From contig JBPCJC010000056.1 in assembly GCA_051005695.1 (NCBI GenBank), positions 1 to 37,455 of the forward strand: a stretch of 37,455 bases of DNA, given 5' to 3'. Both the position numbers and the translations under genes were made by a program. Under the pieces are notes generated by a model. The model was given only the letters and a program-made list of their open reading frames with translations. It had not been told where the DNA came from and did no database searches. This DNA is from JACCTI01 sp051005695. Its GTDB lineage: Bacteria > Verrucomicrobiota > Verrucomicrobiia > Chthoniobacterales > UBA10450. This document shows, in pieces, positions 26,733 through 34,934 of this stretch. Numbering within the stretch: the first letter of the stretch is position 1; each line of letters starts with the position of its first letter.

Positions 26733-27137
26733 GAATTGCGGAACCGCGAAGTCACGGAGCGGATCATCGCCGCCGCAATTCGCGTTCATCGCGAACTCGG
26801 TCCCGGGTTTCTTGAATCAGTTTATGAAGAGGCGCTGGCGGTTGAGTTTGCTCTAAGCGGGGTGCAATTCGTCCGGCAGCATCCGGTTCCACTTTTCTAT
26901 AAGGATCATCAAATCGGCGAGCATCGCCTCGATTTCCTAGTCGAAGACCGGATCGTCGTGGAGCTAAAGGCGATCAATTCGCTGCAGGACATTCACTTCG
27001 CCGTCGGCCGCAGCTATCTGAAGGCCACACATCTGGAGGACGGCCTGCTCCTCAATTTCGCGACGGTTCCCCTAACAATAAAACGCTTCTGCCGCGAGCG
27101 CATCGCTGACGACGCCGAGCCCGACTTCCGCGCCTAA
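26703..27137 (+). CDS. GxxExxY family protein, PD-(D/E)xK-like
   Basis: From ATG at 26703 (MNQESRKAGKELR; GTG at 26700 is an alternative) the protein has 144 residues. The naming motif GPGFLESVYEEAL is at 33-45 (G35, E38, Y41). RLDFLVEDRIVVELKA gives D77, E87 and K89, which fit the D-x(n)-E-x-K catalytic core of PD-(D/E)xK nucleases. The family is known but its role is not established; it is often present in many copies per genome. The gene sits inside the nuo operon on the same strand, between inverted repeats, which is foreign to its context. The nuclease fold is inferred from the motif alone. Confidence 0.85.
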   Translation: MNQESRKAGKELRNREVTERIIAAAIRVHRELGPGFLESVYEEALAVEFALSGVQFVRQHPVPLFYKDHQIGEHRLDFLVEDRIVVELKAINSLQDIHFAVGRSYLKATHLEDGLLLNFATVPLTIKRFCRERIADDAEPDFRA

Positions 27138-27145
27138 GTTTTTCT

Positions 27146-27177
27146 TTTTCCTGCTTTCCTGCTTTCCTAATTCATCA
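27146..27177 (-). repeat. Right terminal inverted repeat of the GxxExxY unit
   Basis: Read on the minus strand, it matches the left arm at 31 of 32 bases. Its outer end touches the nuoG ATG, so the pyrimidine-rich plus strand here takes the place where a nuoG ribosome binding site would be. Confidence 0.85.
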
Positions 27178-28893
27178 ATGTCCGACGCCGCTCCAATCCC
27201 GATGATCAACGTCCAGGTGGATGGCGTTTGGAAACAATTCCCCAAAGGCACCCGCCTGATTGAAGCGTGCGAGCAGGCCGGCAGTTACATCCCGCGCTAC
27301 TGCTATCACAAGAAGCTCAGCTCGCCGGGCAATTGCCGGATGTGTTTGATCGAAATGGGCATGCCGAAGATGGGTCCGGATCGAAAACCCGAGCTCGGCG
27401 AAGACGGCAAACCGGTGATCAATTGGATGCCGCGCCCGCAGATCTCCTGCGCGCAGGATGTGGCCGAAGGCATGGGCGTGCGCACGACTTCGCCGCTGGT
27501 CGAGGAATGCCGCAAGGGGGTGATGGAATTTCTTCTGATCAATCATCCGCTCGATTGCCCGATTTGCGATCAGGCGGGCGAATGTCGGTTGCAGGAATTC
27601 AGCGTCGAATACGGCAACGCCGCTTCGCGTTTTCTCGAGAACAAGGTCAAGAAGCCGAAGAACGTCGAGCTCGGTCCGCGAGTCACCCTTGATGACGAGC
27701 GCTGCATTCTTTGTTCGCGCTGCATTCGCTTCTGTCAGGAGATTGCCAAAGACGACGTTCTCGGGTTTGTCGATCGCGGCAGCCACTGCGTCCTCACCGC
27801 GCATCCCGGTAAACGACTGGAAAATAACTACTCGTTAAACACGGTCGATATCTGTCCAGTCGGTGCGCTCACTTCGTCGGATTTCCGATTCAAGATGCGG
27901 GTCTGGTTTCTGAAGGAAACGAAAAGCTTTTGCACCAGTTGCGCGACCGGCTGCAACACCATCATCGGGACGCGGGAAGGCGTCATCTACCGGCAAACAC
28001 CGCGCGAAAACGACGCCGTCAATTCCACCTGGATGTGCGATTACGGGCGATTGAATTTCGATTACCTCCGGTCTAACGAGCGGTTGCTCGAGCCGAAAAT
28101 CTTCAGTGGCGACAAACTGGTGGCGTCCGACTGGAAGTCCGCAATCATGCATGCGGCCGCGCAATTGAAACACTTCAACGGCTGGGAAATCGCGATCATC
28201 GCCTCCGGCCGGATGACCAACGAAGAACTCTGGCTAACGAGTCGTCTCCAGCGCGCACTCGGCGTGCAGTTGATCGATATCGTGCCGCACCACGGCCCCG
28301 GCGACGACATTCTCCTGAGCGCGGATCGCAACCCGAACACCAACGGCGCGAAACTTCTTGGCCTAACGAATGAGCCGGGCACGCAATTGCCTGCGATTTC
28401 CCAGGGAATCAGCGGCGGCCAAATTAAAGCTTTGATCTGTTTGAAAGAAAATCCGCTCGAAGCCGGCATCGCGACCGAGCAGCTGGCGAATCTTCCCGCC
28501 TTTGTCCTCATGGACATCCTGGAAAATGCGGCGACGAAAAACGCCACCGCACTTTTGCCCGCGGCCGGTTTCGCGGAGAAGCGCGGCTCGATGATCAACC
28601 GCAACGGACGGCTGCAGCGTTTGAATCGCGCCGTTCTTCCTCCGGGGAACGCGCGCGATGATTGGGAAATCCTGCGAGATTTGATCCAGGAATGTTCCGG
28701 CAAAAATGGCATCTACACGATTGAAGAAGTCTTCGCGCAAATGAGCGGGTCCGTGACAGCGCTTGCCGGATTGAGCTTGAGCAAAATCGGCGATCTGGGA
28801 ACGCAGGTGATGGAAGTCGCGCAAAGTCCGTCGCCTGACGAGCCGGCAAAAAACGAAGGCAACAAAGCGCAATCGGAGCAAGCCGCGAAATGA
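27178..28893 (+). CDS. nuoG: NADH-quinone oxidoreductase subunit G
   Basis: The 571-residue protein begins with a [2Fe-2S] ferredoxin domain (C42, C53, C56 and ISCAQD). The His/Cys3 motif HPLDCPICDQAGEC follows, then CILCSRCIRFC with VDICPVGA, and a molybdopterin-oxidoreductase-type [4Fe-4S] motif FCTSCATGC. The C-terminal body (about 290-500) is shorter than in E. coli NuoG (about 900 residues) and ends in a low-complexity Ser/Lys/Gln tail. NuoG extends the cluster chain from NuoF in the peripheral arm. No ribosome binding site is visible, because the inverted repeat abuts the ATG. A palindromic repeat separates it from nuoH. Confidence 0.95.
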   Translation: MSDAAPIPMINVQVDGVWKQFPKGTRLIEACEQAGSYIPRYCYHKKLSSPGNCRMCLIEMGMPKMGPDRKPELGEDGKPVINWMPRPQISCAQDVAEGMGVRTTSPLVEECRKGVMEFLLINHPLDCPICDQAGECRLQEFSVEYGNAASRFLENKVKKPKNVELGPRVTLDDERCILCSRCIRFCQEIAKDDVLGFVDRGSHCVLTAHPGKRLENNYSLNTVDICPVGALTSSDFRFKMRVWFLKETKSFCTSCATGCNTIIGTREGVIYRQTPRENDAVNSTWMCDYGRLNFDYLRSNERLLEPKIFSGDKLVASDWKSAIMHAAAQLKHFNGWEIAIIASGRMTNEELWLTSRLQRALGVQLIDIVPHHGPGDDILLSADRNPNTNGAKLLGLTNEPGTQLPAISQGISGGQIKALICLKENPLEAGIATEQLANLPAFVLMDILENAATKNATALLPAAGFAEKRGSMINRNGRLQRLNRAVLPPGNARDDWEILRDLIQECSGKNGIYTIEEVFAQMSGSVTALAGLSLSKIGDLGTQVMEVAQSPSPDEPAKNEGNKAQSEQAAK

Positions 28894-28919
28894 ACATCCG
28901 ATCGCGCGCGTCCACCTCC

Positions 28920-29033
28920 GTCATGTTGAGCGAAGCGAAACATCCCGCACAGGGTCATCGGTCACGCGCTTCGACAATCGTTCGCACAGCACCCTGTGCG
29001 AGATCCTTCGCCGTCTGCGCGGCTCAGGATGAC
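28920..29033. repeat. Long palindromic repeat, copy 2
   Basis: The left end reads GTCATGTTGAGCGAAGCG and the right arm (28991-29033) reads ACCCTGTGCGAGATCCTTCG to GGCTCAGGATGAC. The arms pair through the shared GCACAGGGT core, with the left arm diverged. It occupies most of the nuoG-nuoH gap, so an operon mRNA would carry this hairpin. Confidence 0.85.
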
Positions 29034-29059
29034 ACGATGGGAAGGGACGACTTCTGATC

Positions 29060-30166
29060 ATGAACTGGTTCCTCATCCTCACTTCGCTGGCGAAGACCAT
29101 CGGCGTCATCTTCATCATCATTCTGCCGATGGTTTCCTACACCGTGTATGCGGAGCGGCGGGTGAGCGCGTTGATCCAGGATCGCCTCGGTCCCAATCGC
29201 GTCGGGCCGGCCGGCCTCTTCCAGCCGATCGCCGACGCGATGAAATTTCTCCTCAAAGAAGACTTCACTCCGGCGCACGTAAACAAGTTCTACTACTGGC
29301 TCGCACCGTGTCTCGCGATGGTCCCGGCGATCGCCACCATCGCGGTCGTCCCCTTCGGCAGCACGCTCCTCGGCGTCCCGATGGTCATCGCTGATATCAA
29401 CGTCGGCGTGCTCTACGTCTTCGCCATCGCCTCGTTAGGCGTTTACGGCATCGTCATCGCCGGCTGGTCGTCGAATTCCAAATATCCGTTTCTCGGCGGA
29501 GTCCGTTCGACCTCGCAAATGATCTCCTACGAGCTCTCGTTAGGCCTGGCGGTCATCCCGATTTTCCTGCTCGTCGGCCGGCTGCGCTTAACCGACATCG
29601 TGCAATATCAAATCGGGCACGGCTGGATGATCGCGCCGTTCATTGGCGATTGGTTGAATCCGCAAAAATGGCTCCTGGCCATTCCGATGTTCATCTCCTT
29701 TTGCGTTTTCACCGTCGCCATTTTCGCGGAGACGAATCGGTTACCCTTCGATCTTCCGGAAGCCGAAACCGAGCTGGTCGGCGGTTATCACACCGAATAC
29801 AGCTCGATGAAATTTGCCCTCTTCTTCCTCGGCGAATACGCCGCCATGATCACCGGCTCGGCGATCATCGTCACCCTATTCCTCGGTGGCTGGCATCTGC
29901 CGATTCCTTCATGGCACGGACAATTTCATTGGGTGGTCGTGACCGGTTCGGCGGAAGGCTGGCGCGGGATCGTCGGCGGTCTCTTTAACATCGCGACCTT
30001 CTTCGGCAAAGTGGCCGCGCTCTTGGTCGTCTTCATCTGGGTGCGCTGGACCTTGCCGCGTTTCCGCTACGACCAACTGATGCGGCTCGGCTGGATTTTC
30101 TTTTTCGAAATTGCGCTCGTAAACATCTTCGTCGCCGCGCTCATCCTCGCCTATTTCCCCGCTTAA
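29060..30166 (+). CDS. nuoH: NADH-quinone oxidoreductase subunit H
   Basis: The 368-residue membrane protein has eight or nine helices and the family signatures ERRVSALIQDRLGPNRVGP (about 29-47), GWSSNSKYPFLGGVRS, and ETNRLPFDLPEAETELVGGYHTEYS. These line the quinone channel where the membrane arm meets NuoB/D. A GAAGGGA stretch 12 bases before the ATG may serve as ribosome binding site. Two TCGTTAGG copies lie in the coding sequence (29432 and 29537), each read as Ser-Leu-Gly. The nuoI ATG follows its TAA directly. Confidence 0.97.
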   Translation: MNWFLILTSLAKTIGVIFIIILPMVSYTVYAERRVSALIQDRLGPNRVGPAGLFQPIADAMKFLLKEDFTPAHVNKFYYWLAPCLAMVPAIATIAVVPFGSTLLGVPMVIADINVGVLYVFAIASLGVYGIVIAGWSSNSKYPFLGGVRSTSQMISYELSLGLAVIPIFLLVGRLRLTDIVQYQIGHGWMIAPFIGDWLNPQKWLLAIPMFISFCVFTVAIFAETNRLPFDLPEAETELVGGYHTEYSSMKFALFFLGEYAAMITGSAIIVTLFLGGWHLPIPSWHGQFHWVVVTGSAEGWRGIVGGLFNIATFFGKVAALLVVFIWVRWTLPRFRYDQLMRLGWIFFFEIALVNIFVAALILAYFPA

Positions 30167-30697
30167 ATGGCCATCACGATTTCGCGTCCGAAACTGAATT
30201 GGAAAGAGCGGATCTATCTGCCGGCGATTCTCGGCGGCATGGCGATCACCTTTCGCCATCTCAAAAACATGCTCCTCGGTCGCACGCACGTGACCATGCA
30301 ATACCCCGAGCAAAAGTGGGACAGCCACCTGCCGGAACATTACCGCGGCGCGCCCGCGCTCGTGCGCGATGTCTCCGGTCGCATCCGTTGCGTCGCCTGC
30401 CAGCTTTGCGAATGCATCTGTCCACCGCGCGCGATCACCATCGTTCCGGGCGAGCTTTCGCCTAACGACAAGTTCTCCAAGGTCGAAAAATATCCGAACG
30501 AATTCGACATCGATATGGTCCGCTGCATCTACTGCGGAATGTGCGAAGAGGTGTGCCCCGAACAGGCGATCTTCCTGCGTAAAGATTACGCGATCACCGG
30601 TTTCACCCGTGCCGAAATGGTGCACGACAAAGAGAAACTGCTCGAGCTCGGCGGCGTCATGCACGGCGTCGTCCTGAAGTGGAACGAGAAGAAATAG
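30167..30697 (+). CDS. nuoI: NADH-quinone oxidoreductase subunit I
   Basis: The 176-residue ferredoxin has two [4Fe-4S] motifs, CVACQLCECICP (about 76-87) and CIYCGMCEEVCP (about 119-130), as expected for clusters N6a and N6b. The N-terminal amphipathic stretch HLKNMLLGRTHVTMQYPEQ is typical and docks on the membrane arm. Length and order (after nuoH) are normal. It passes electrons towards NuoB. A CCTAACGA copy at 30461 encodes Pro-Asn-Asp. Confidence 0.96.
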   Translation: MAITISRPKLNWKERIYLPAILGGMAITFRHLKNMLLGRTHVTMQYPEQKWDSHLPEHYRGAPALVRDVSGRIRCVACQLCECICPPRAITIVPGELSPNDKFSKVEKYPNEFDIDMVRCIYCGMCEEVCPEQAIFLRKDYAITGFTRAEMVHDKEKLLELGGVMHGVVLKWNEKK

Positions 30698-30702
30698 CCC
30701 GC

Positions 30703-31206
30703 ATGCCCGCTCCGCTTTTCTGGATTTTCGCTGCGCTCATGCTCGTCTTCGGCGCCGCCGTGATCATCAATCGCAATCCGGTGGCGAGCGCGCTCAGCCT
30801 GGTCGTTTGCTTCCTCGGTTTGTCGGCCCTCTTCGTCTCGCTCGACGCTTTCTTCATCGGGATTATCCAGGTGCTGGTCTATGCGGGCGCGGTCATGGTG
30901 CTCTTTCTGTTCATCATCATGCTCCTCGATCTGCGCGCGGAAAAACGCCGGCCCACTCGCTACCTCCCGTTCCTCGGCGGCGGCGCGGTCGCCTTCGCTC
31001 TCTTTGTGCAAATCTGTTTCGTCGTCGGGCAACTGCGGGCCGCCGGCCAGACTTTCCCGCCGCTGCCGCAACCATCCACGGACGACGTCCGCCAGGTCGG
31101 CCTGCTCCTTTTCAGTAACTACAACCTGCCCTTTCAGATCATCGCCGTCCTCGTCCTGGTCGCGACCATCGGGGTGATCGTGCTCAGCAAACGCGAGCTT
31201 CGTTAG
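30703..31206 (+). CDS. nuoJ: NADH-quinone oxidoreductase subunit J
   Basis: From ATG at 30703 (MPAPLFWIFAALMLVFG) the protein has 167 residues and five membrane helices. FFIGIIQVLVYAGAVMVLFLFIIMLL carries the pi-bulge helix region of NuoJ. An in-frame start at 30679 lies inside nuoI and adds eight polar residues, so it was not used. The stop TAG sits inside a TCGTTAGG copy (31200-31207), three bases before the nuoK ATG. It is part of the proton-coupling region of the membrane arm. Confidence 0.93.
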   Translation: MPAPLFWIFAALMLVFGAAVIINRNPVASALSLVVCFLGLSALFVSLDAFFIGIIQVLVYAGAVMVLFLFIIMLLDLRAEKRRPTRYLPFLGGGAVAFALFVQICFVVGQLRAAGQTFPPLPQPSTDDVRQVGLLLFSNYNLPFQIIAVLVLVATIGVIVLSKRELR

Positions 31207-31209
31207 GCC

Positions 31210-31530
31210 ATGGCGACCCTGGGCGATTATCTGGTGGTGAGCGGAATGCTTTTCACCCTCGGCTTCGCGGGCGTACTTTTGCGGCGCAACATCATCATCA
31301 TCTTCATGTCGCTCGAGTTGATGTTGAACGCGGCCAACCTCTCGTTAGTCGCGTTCTCCCGCTATCGGGTCGGCGCCAATGGCCTGCCGAACTATCACGC
31401 GCAGGTCTTCGTCTTTTTTATCATCACCGTCGCCGCCGCGGAAGTCGCCGTCGGCTTGGCCATCATCGTCGCGCTTTATCGAGCCCGGCAGACGACCAAC
31501 GTCGAAGATATCAGCAGTTTGAAATTTTGA
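31210..31530 (+). CDS. nuoK: NADH-quinone oxidoreductase subunit K
   Basis: The 106-residue protein has three membrane helices and the hallmark MSLELMLNAANLSLVAFSR, whose Glu is a proton-channel residue. A second conserved Glu lies in VAAAEVAVGLAIIVALYR. Size and place between nuoJ and nuoL are standard. Six bases separate it from nuoL. Confidence 0.96.
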   Translation: MATLGDYLVVSGMLFTLGFAGVLLRRNIIIIFMSLELMLNAANLSLVAFSRYRVGANGLPNYHAQVFVFFIITVAAAEVAVGLAIIVALYRARQTTNVEDISSLKF

Positions 31531-31536
31531 TTCGCG

Positions 31537-33333
31537 ATGACTAGCGCGCTCCCTTGGTATCTCTTGTTGCTGCCGCTGATTTCCGCAGCCGCGATCGTCC
31601 TGCTCGCCCGGCGTTCCGGCGGAATCAGCGCGACCGTTTCCGTGGGCGCGGCGGTTATCGGTTTCGTCATCGCCTGCGTGGTCTTTGCGTCGCCCCGTAT
31701 TTCCGCGAATCAGCTCAACTGGATTGATCTTCGGCCGCTGCTCTTCGTCCCGCTCGGTCTAACCCTCGATGGGTTGAGCAAGACCATGCTCGTGCTCGTC
31801 ACCAGCGTGGGCGCGCTCATTCACATTTACTCGTTAGGCTACATGGCCGACGACGCTGGCAAGGCGCGCTACTTCGCCGCGCTCTCGCTTTTCATGTTCT
31901 CCATGCTCGGGATCGTCCTGGCGAACAACTTCGTCATGATGTTCATCTTTTGGGAACTGGTCGGGGTCAGTTCCTGGTTGCTTATCGGACATTGGTTTGA
32001 GCGTCCGAGCGCAGCGGACGCTGCGAACAAAGCTTTCCTGACCAATCGCATCGGCGACTTCGGTCTCATGATTGGAATCCTGATGGTTTGGTCGGCCACC
32101 GGTTCAGTCGTCTTCAGCGAAATCGCCGGGAAGATCAGCGGCCTAACAAGTCATCCCGGATTTCTCGCCGCCGCTGCGCTCCTGGTTTTCTGCGGCGCCG
32201 CCGGCAAATCCGCGCAATTCCCGCTGCACGTTTGGTTGCCGGACGCGATGGAAGGTCCAACGCCGATCAGCGCGTTGATCCACGCCGCGACCATGGTGGC
32301 GGCGGGCGTTTACATGCTCGTGCGGGTCGGTTTCCTCATTCAAATCTCACCGCCAGCTCTCCACCTCATCGCCTGGATCGGCACCATCACCGCGCTCATG
32401 GCCGGCCTGATCGCGACCCAGCAGGACGACATCAAACGCATCCTCGCCTATTCCACTTTATCGCAGCTCGGCTACATGATCATGGCCGTCGGCCTAACGA
32501 GTGGTGAAGCGGCCATGTTCCACTTGTTCACCCACGCCTTCTTCAAAGCGCTTCTCTTCCTCGGCGCGGGCTCGATCATCATCATGCTCCATCACGAGCA
32601 AAACATCTGGCGGATGGGCGGGCTCGCCGGAAAACTCCGAGTCACTTTCGCGACGTTCTTAATCGGCACCCTCGCGCTCATCGGCTGCCCGCCATTCAGC
32701 GGCTTCTTCAGCAAGGACGCGATCCTCGCGCTCGCTTACGAGAAGAACACCGCGATCTTCGCGCTCGCGCTTTTCACCGCGTTCCTGACCGCGTTTTACA
32801 TGCTGCGGTTGGTGCTGGTGGTGTTCTTCGGAACGCCGCGGAGCGAAAAGGCGAAAGCTGGACGCGAATCATCGCCGATCATAACGGTGCCGTTAGTAAT
32901 TCTCGCGGTGCCGGCAGCGCTCGCAGGTTTCGCGGTCTTCGCGCGAAAGTTTCTGCCGTTGCCGGAAATCAACGAAACCGGTCACACCGTTCCGATTCTC
33001 GCCGGTGCCGCGATGCTTAGCGGCGTCGCGCTCGCGTTTTATCTCTACCGCAATCGCGAAACTGATCCGCTCAACATCGCGATCTTTCGTCGCCGTTTTT
33101 ACCTCGATGAATTTTACGGCTGGCTGATCGACGCGACTCAAGGATTACTCGCCAGCCTGGCGGCATTTCTCGATCGCTGGATCATCGACGTCGGCGGTGT
33201 CCGCGGCGCGAGCACCGCGACCTACGGCTTTGGTTCGCTGCTCCGGCTTTTTCAAGTCGGCAACTTGCAGGCCTACGCTTTCCTCTTCGGGCTCGGCATT
33301 GTTGGGCTGATTTACTTCACCGTTTTCCGATGA
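31537..33333 (+). CDS. nuoL: NADH-quinone oxidoreductase subunit L
   Basis: The 598-residue antiporter-like subunit has the proton-channel signatures FWELVGVSSWLLIGHW (Glu in helix 5), AGKSAQFPLHVWLPDAMEGPTPISALIHAATMVAAGVYM (Lys and His) and KRILAYSTLSQLGYM. It is slightly shorter at the C-terminal lateral helix than E. coli NuoL (613). Its stop overlaps the nuoM ATG (ATGA). Motif copies at 31831 and 32493 encode Ser-Leu-Gly and Leu-Thr-Ser. Confidence 0.97.
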   Translation: MTSALPWYLLLLPLISAAAIVLLARRSGGISATVSVGAAVIGFVIACVVFASPRISANQLNWIDLRPLLFVPLGLTLDGLSKTMLVLVTSVGALIHIYSLGYMADDAGKARYFAALSLFMFSMLGIVLANNFVMMFIFWELVGVSSWLLIGHWFERPSAADAANKAFLTNRIGDFGLMIGILMVWSATGSVVFSEIAGKISGLTSHPGFLAAAALLVFCGAAGKSAQFPLHVWLPDAMEGPTPISALIHAATMVAAGVYMLVRVGFLIQISPPALHLIAWIGTITALMAGLIATQQDDIKRILAYSTLSQLGYMIMAVGLTSGEAAMFHLFTHAFFKALLFLGAGSIIIMLHHEQNIWRMGGLAGKLRVTFATFLIGTLALIGCPPFSGFFSKDAILALAYEKNTAIFALALFTAFLTAFYMLRLVLVVFFGTPRSEKAKAGRESSPIITVPLVILAVPAALAGFAVFARKFLPLPEINETGHTVPILAGAAMLSGVALAFYLYRNRETDPLNIAIFRRRFYLDEFYGWLIDATQGLLASLAAFLDRWIIDVGGVRGASTATYGFGSLLRLFQVGNLQAYAFLFGLGIVGLIYFTVFR

Positions 33334-34934
33334 TTCTGCTCTTCATCGTTTTCTGTCCGCTGCTGGCTGCAATCGCGATTCTCGTGGGCGCGCCCGCGCG
33401 GTTAACCGCGCTCTGGGCCGCGGGTTTGACCTTGCTCGCCACGCTGATCGTCTTCCTCCGTTTCGAACACGGTCACAAAGGTTTCACCTTCCTGACCTCG
33501 ATACCGATCAGCGCCGAGTGGCGCTTGAATTTCACGCTCGGACTCGACGGTTTGAGTCTGATCATGATTCTGCTGACCGCAATCGTCACACTCGCGGCGG
33601 TTTGGTTCGCCATCGTCCCCGGTCATCCCGAGCCTGCGAAGACGGCGAGGGACCTCGCACAGGGTGGTGGCACAACCGTTGCCGACAGTGTGATCAGCAG
33701 CGCGGACGAGAGGTCCCTCGGCGTGCTCCACCAGCCTCGGGATGACACATTTTCGTCGCGCGCTTTCTACGCCTGCCTGCTTTTCATCTCGGCGGGCGCG
33801 ATGGGCGCGTTCGCTTCGCTCGATATGTTTTTCTTCTACGCCTTTCACGAGCTGGCCTTGATCCCGACGTTTCTGCTCATCGGGATTTGGGGGAGCGGCA
33901 ATCGTTTCGCCGCGGCCTGGAAGATCACGATCTATCTCGCGACCGGTTCGTTCATCCTCTTGTTAGGCCTGATCATGCTTTATCGGAGCGTGCCGGAAGC
34001 GGCGCGCAGCTTCGATTTTCGCGTGCTTCAGCAAGCGGCTAACGCCGGCCAGATCGCGCCCGATGCGCAGACCCACATTTATCTGCTCCTTCTGATCGGC
34101 TTCGGAATCCTAGTCTCCCTCTTTCCATTTCACACTTGGGCACCGGAAGCGTATGCCTCCGCGCCGGCGCCGGCGGCGATGTTGCACGCCGGCGTGTTGA
34201 AGAAATTCGGACTCTACGGCCTGCTCCGGATTGCGGTGCCGATGTTGCCCGAAGGCGCGCGCCATTGGGCCTGGCTCCTGATCATCCTCTTGTTAGGCAA
34301 CATCATTTATGTCGGCCTGGTTACGATCGCGCAGAAGCGGCTCGATTGGATGCTCGGTTACTCGAGCGTGATGCACATGGGCTACATCTTTCTCGGGATC
34401 GCGAGCGGGAATCTTCTCGGAATTAACGGCGCCGCCATCCTGATTTTCGCCCACGGAATTTCCATCGCCTTGCTCTTCGCGATCGCCGGCGAAGTGCGCG
34501 CGCGCACGGGAACGTTGTTGCTCAGCGATCTTGGCGGGCTTGCGAAAGTCATGCCGCTGGCCGCGTTCGCCTTCGGGCTGGGCGCGTTCGCATCCATCGG
34601 TTTGCCCGGCTTCGCAAATTTTGCCGCCGAAGTCATGGTCCTCTTCGGCGCCTTTCGGCAAGGCGCGGACCTCGCGCGTTTTCACACTTACCAAGTCGCC
34701 ACCGTGCTTGCGCTTTGGGGCGTGGTCATCTCCGCGGTCTACATGCTCCGCGCCTATCGCGCCGCGTTCTTCGGCACTATCTCGGATCAATGGAACGGCC
34801 TGCCTGATATCTCGCCGCGGCTGCGCTGGCCGATCGCGCTCCTGGTCGCCGCCACGCTGTGGATTGGCTTCAACCCCCAAACCTTCACCCGCGTTTTGAG
34901 TCCCACGTTCAAAACCTACTTCACCGAGAAATGA
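33330..34934 (+). CDS. nuoM: NADH-quinone oxidoreductase subunit M with a repeat-encoded insert
   Basis: The 534-residue antiporter-like subunit has FYAFHELALIPTFLLIGIWG (Glu), FHTWAPEAYASAPAPAAMLHAGVLKKFGLYGLLR and KRLDWMLGYSSVMHMGYI. Residues about 98-139 do not belong to the family. They come from a 125-base palindromic repeat (33622-33746), read in frame without a stop between the helix ending WFAI and the next helix SRAFYACLLF. The insert is polar and lies in a loop, so the protein may still fold. Without it the length is about 492, near normal. It overlaps nuoN by ATGA. Confidence 0.95.
   Translation: MILLFIVFCPLLAAIAILVGAPARLTALWAAGLTLLATLIVFLRFEHGHKGFTFLTSIPISAEWRLNFTLGLDGLSLIMILLTAIVTLAAVWFAIVPGHPEPAKTARDLAQGGGTTVADSVISSADERSLGVLHQPRDDTFSSRAFYACLLFISAGAMGAFASLDMFFFYAFHELALIPTFLLIGIWGSGNRFAAAWKITIYLATGSFILLLGLIMLYRSVPEAARSFDFRVLQQAANAGQIAPDAQTHIYLLLLIGFGILVSLFPFHTWAPEAYASAPAPAAMLHAGVLKKFGLYGLLRIAVPMLPEGARHWAWLLIILLLGNIIYVGLVTIAQKRLDWMLGYSSVMHMGYIFLGIASGNLLGINGAAILIFAHGISIALLFAIAGEVRARTGTLLLSDLGGLAKVMPLAAFAFGLGAFASIGLPGFANFAAEVMVLFGAFRQGADLARFHTYQVATVLALWGVVISAVYMLRAYRAAFFGTISDQWNGLPDISPRLRWPIALLVAATLWIGFNPQTFTRVLSPTFKTYFTEK
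33622..33746. repeat. Long palindromic repeat, copy 3, in frame inside nuoM
   Basis: The left arm GTCATCCCGAGCCTGCGAAG to CTCGCACAGGG and the right arm GAGGTCCCTCGGCGTGCTC to CTCGGGATGAC are the same family as the copies at 22543 and 36393. The centre differs. The element is translated as about 42 residues, beginning HPEPAKTARDL and ending HQPRDD. Confidence 0.92.

Larger units (their letters stand above)
26701..27177 (+). mobile_element. Inverted-repeat-bounded unit carrying a GxxExxY gene
   Basis: The unit fills exactly the space between the nuoEF stop (26700) and the nuoG ATG (27178). Its ends are 32-base inverted repeats with one mismatch, TGATGAAT-C/T-AGGAAAGC followed by further AGGAAAGC units. 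It encodes one protein and no transposase. The structure suggests a non-autonomous insertion, but target duplication and other copies cannot be checked here. Confidence 0.65.
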
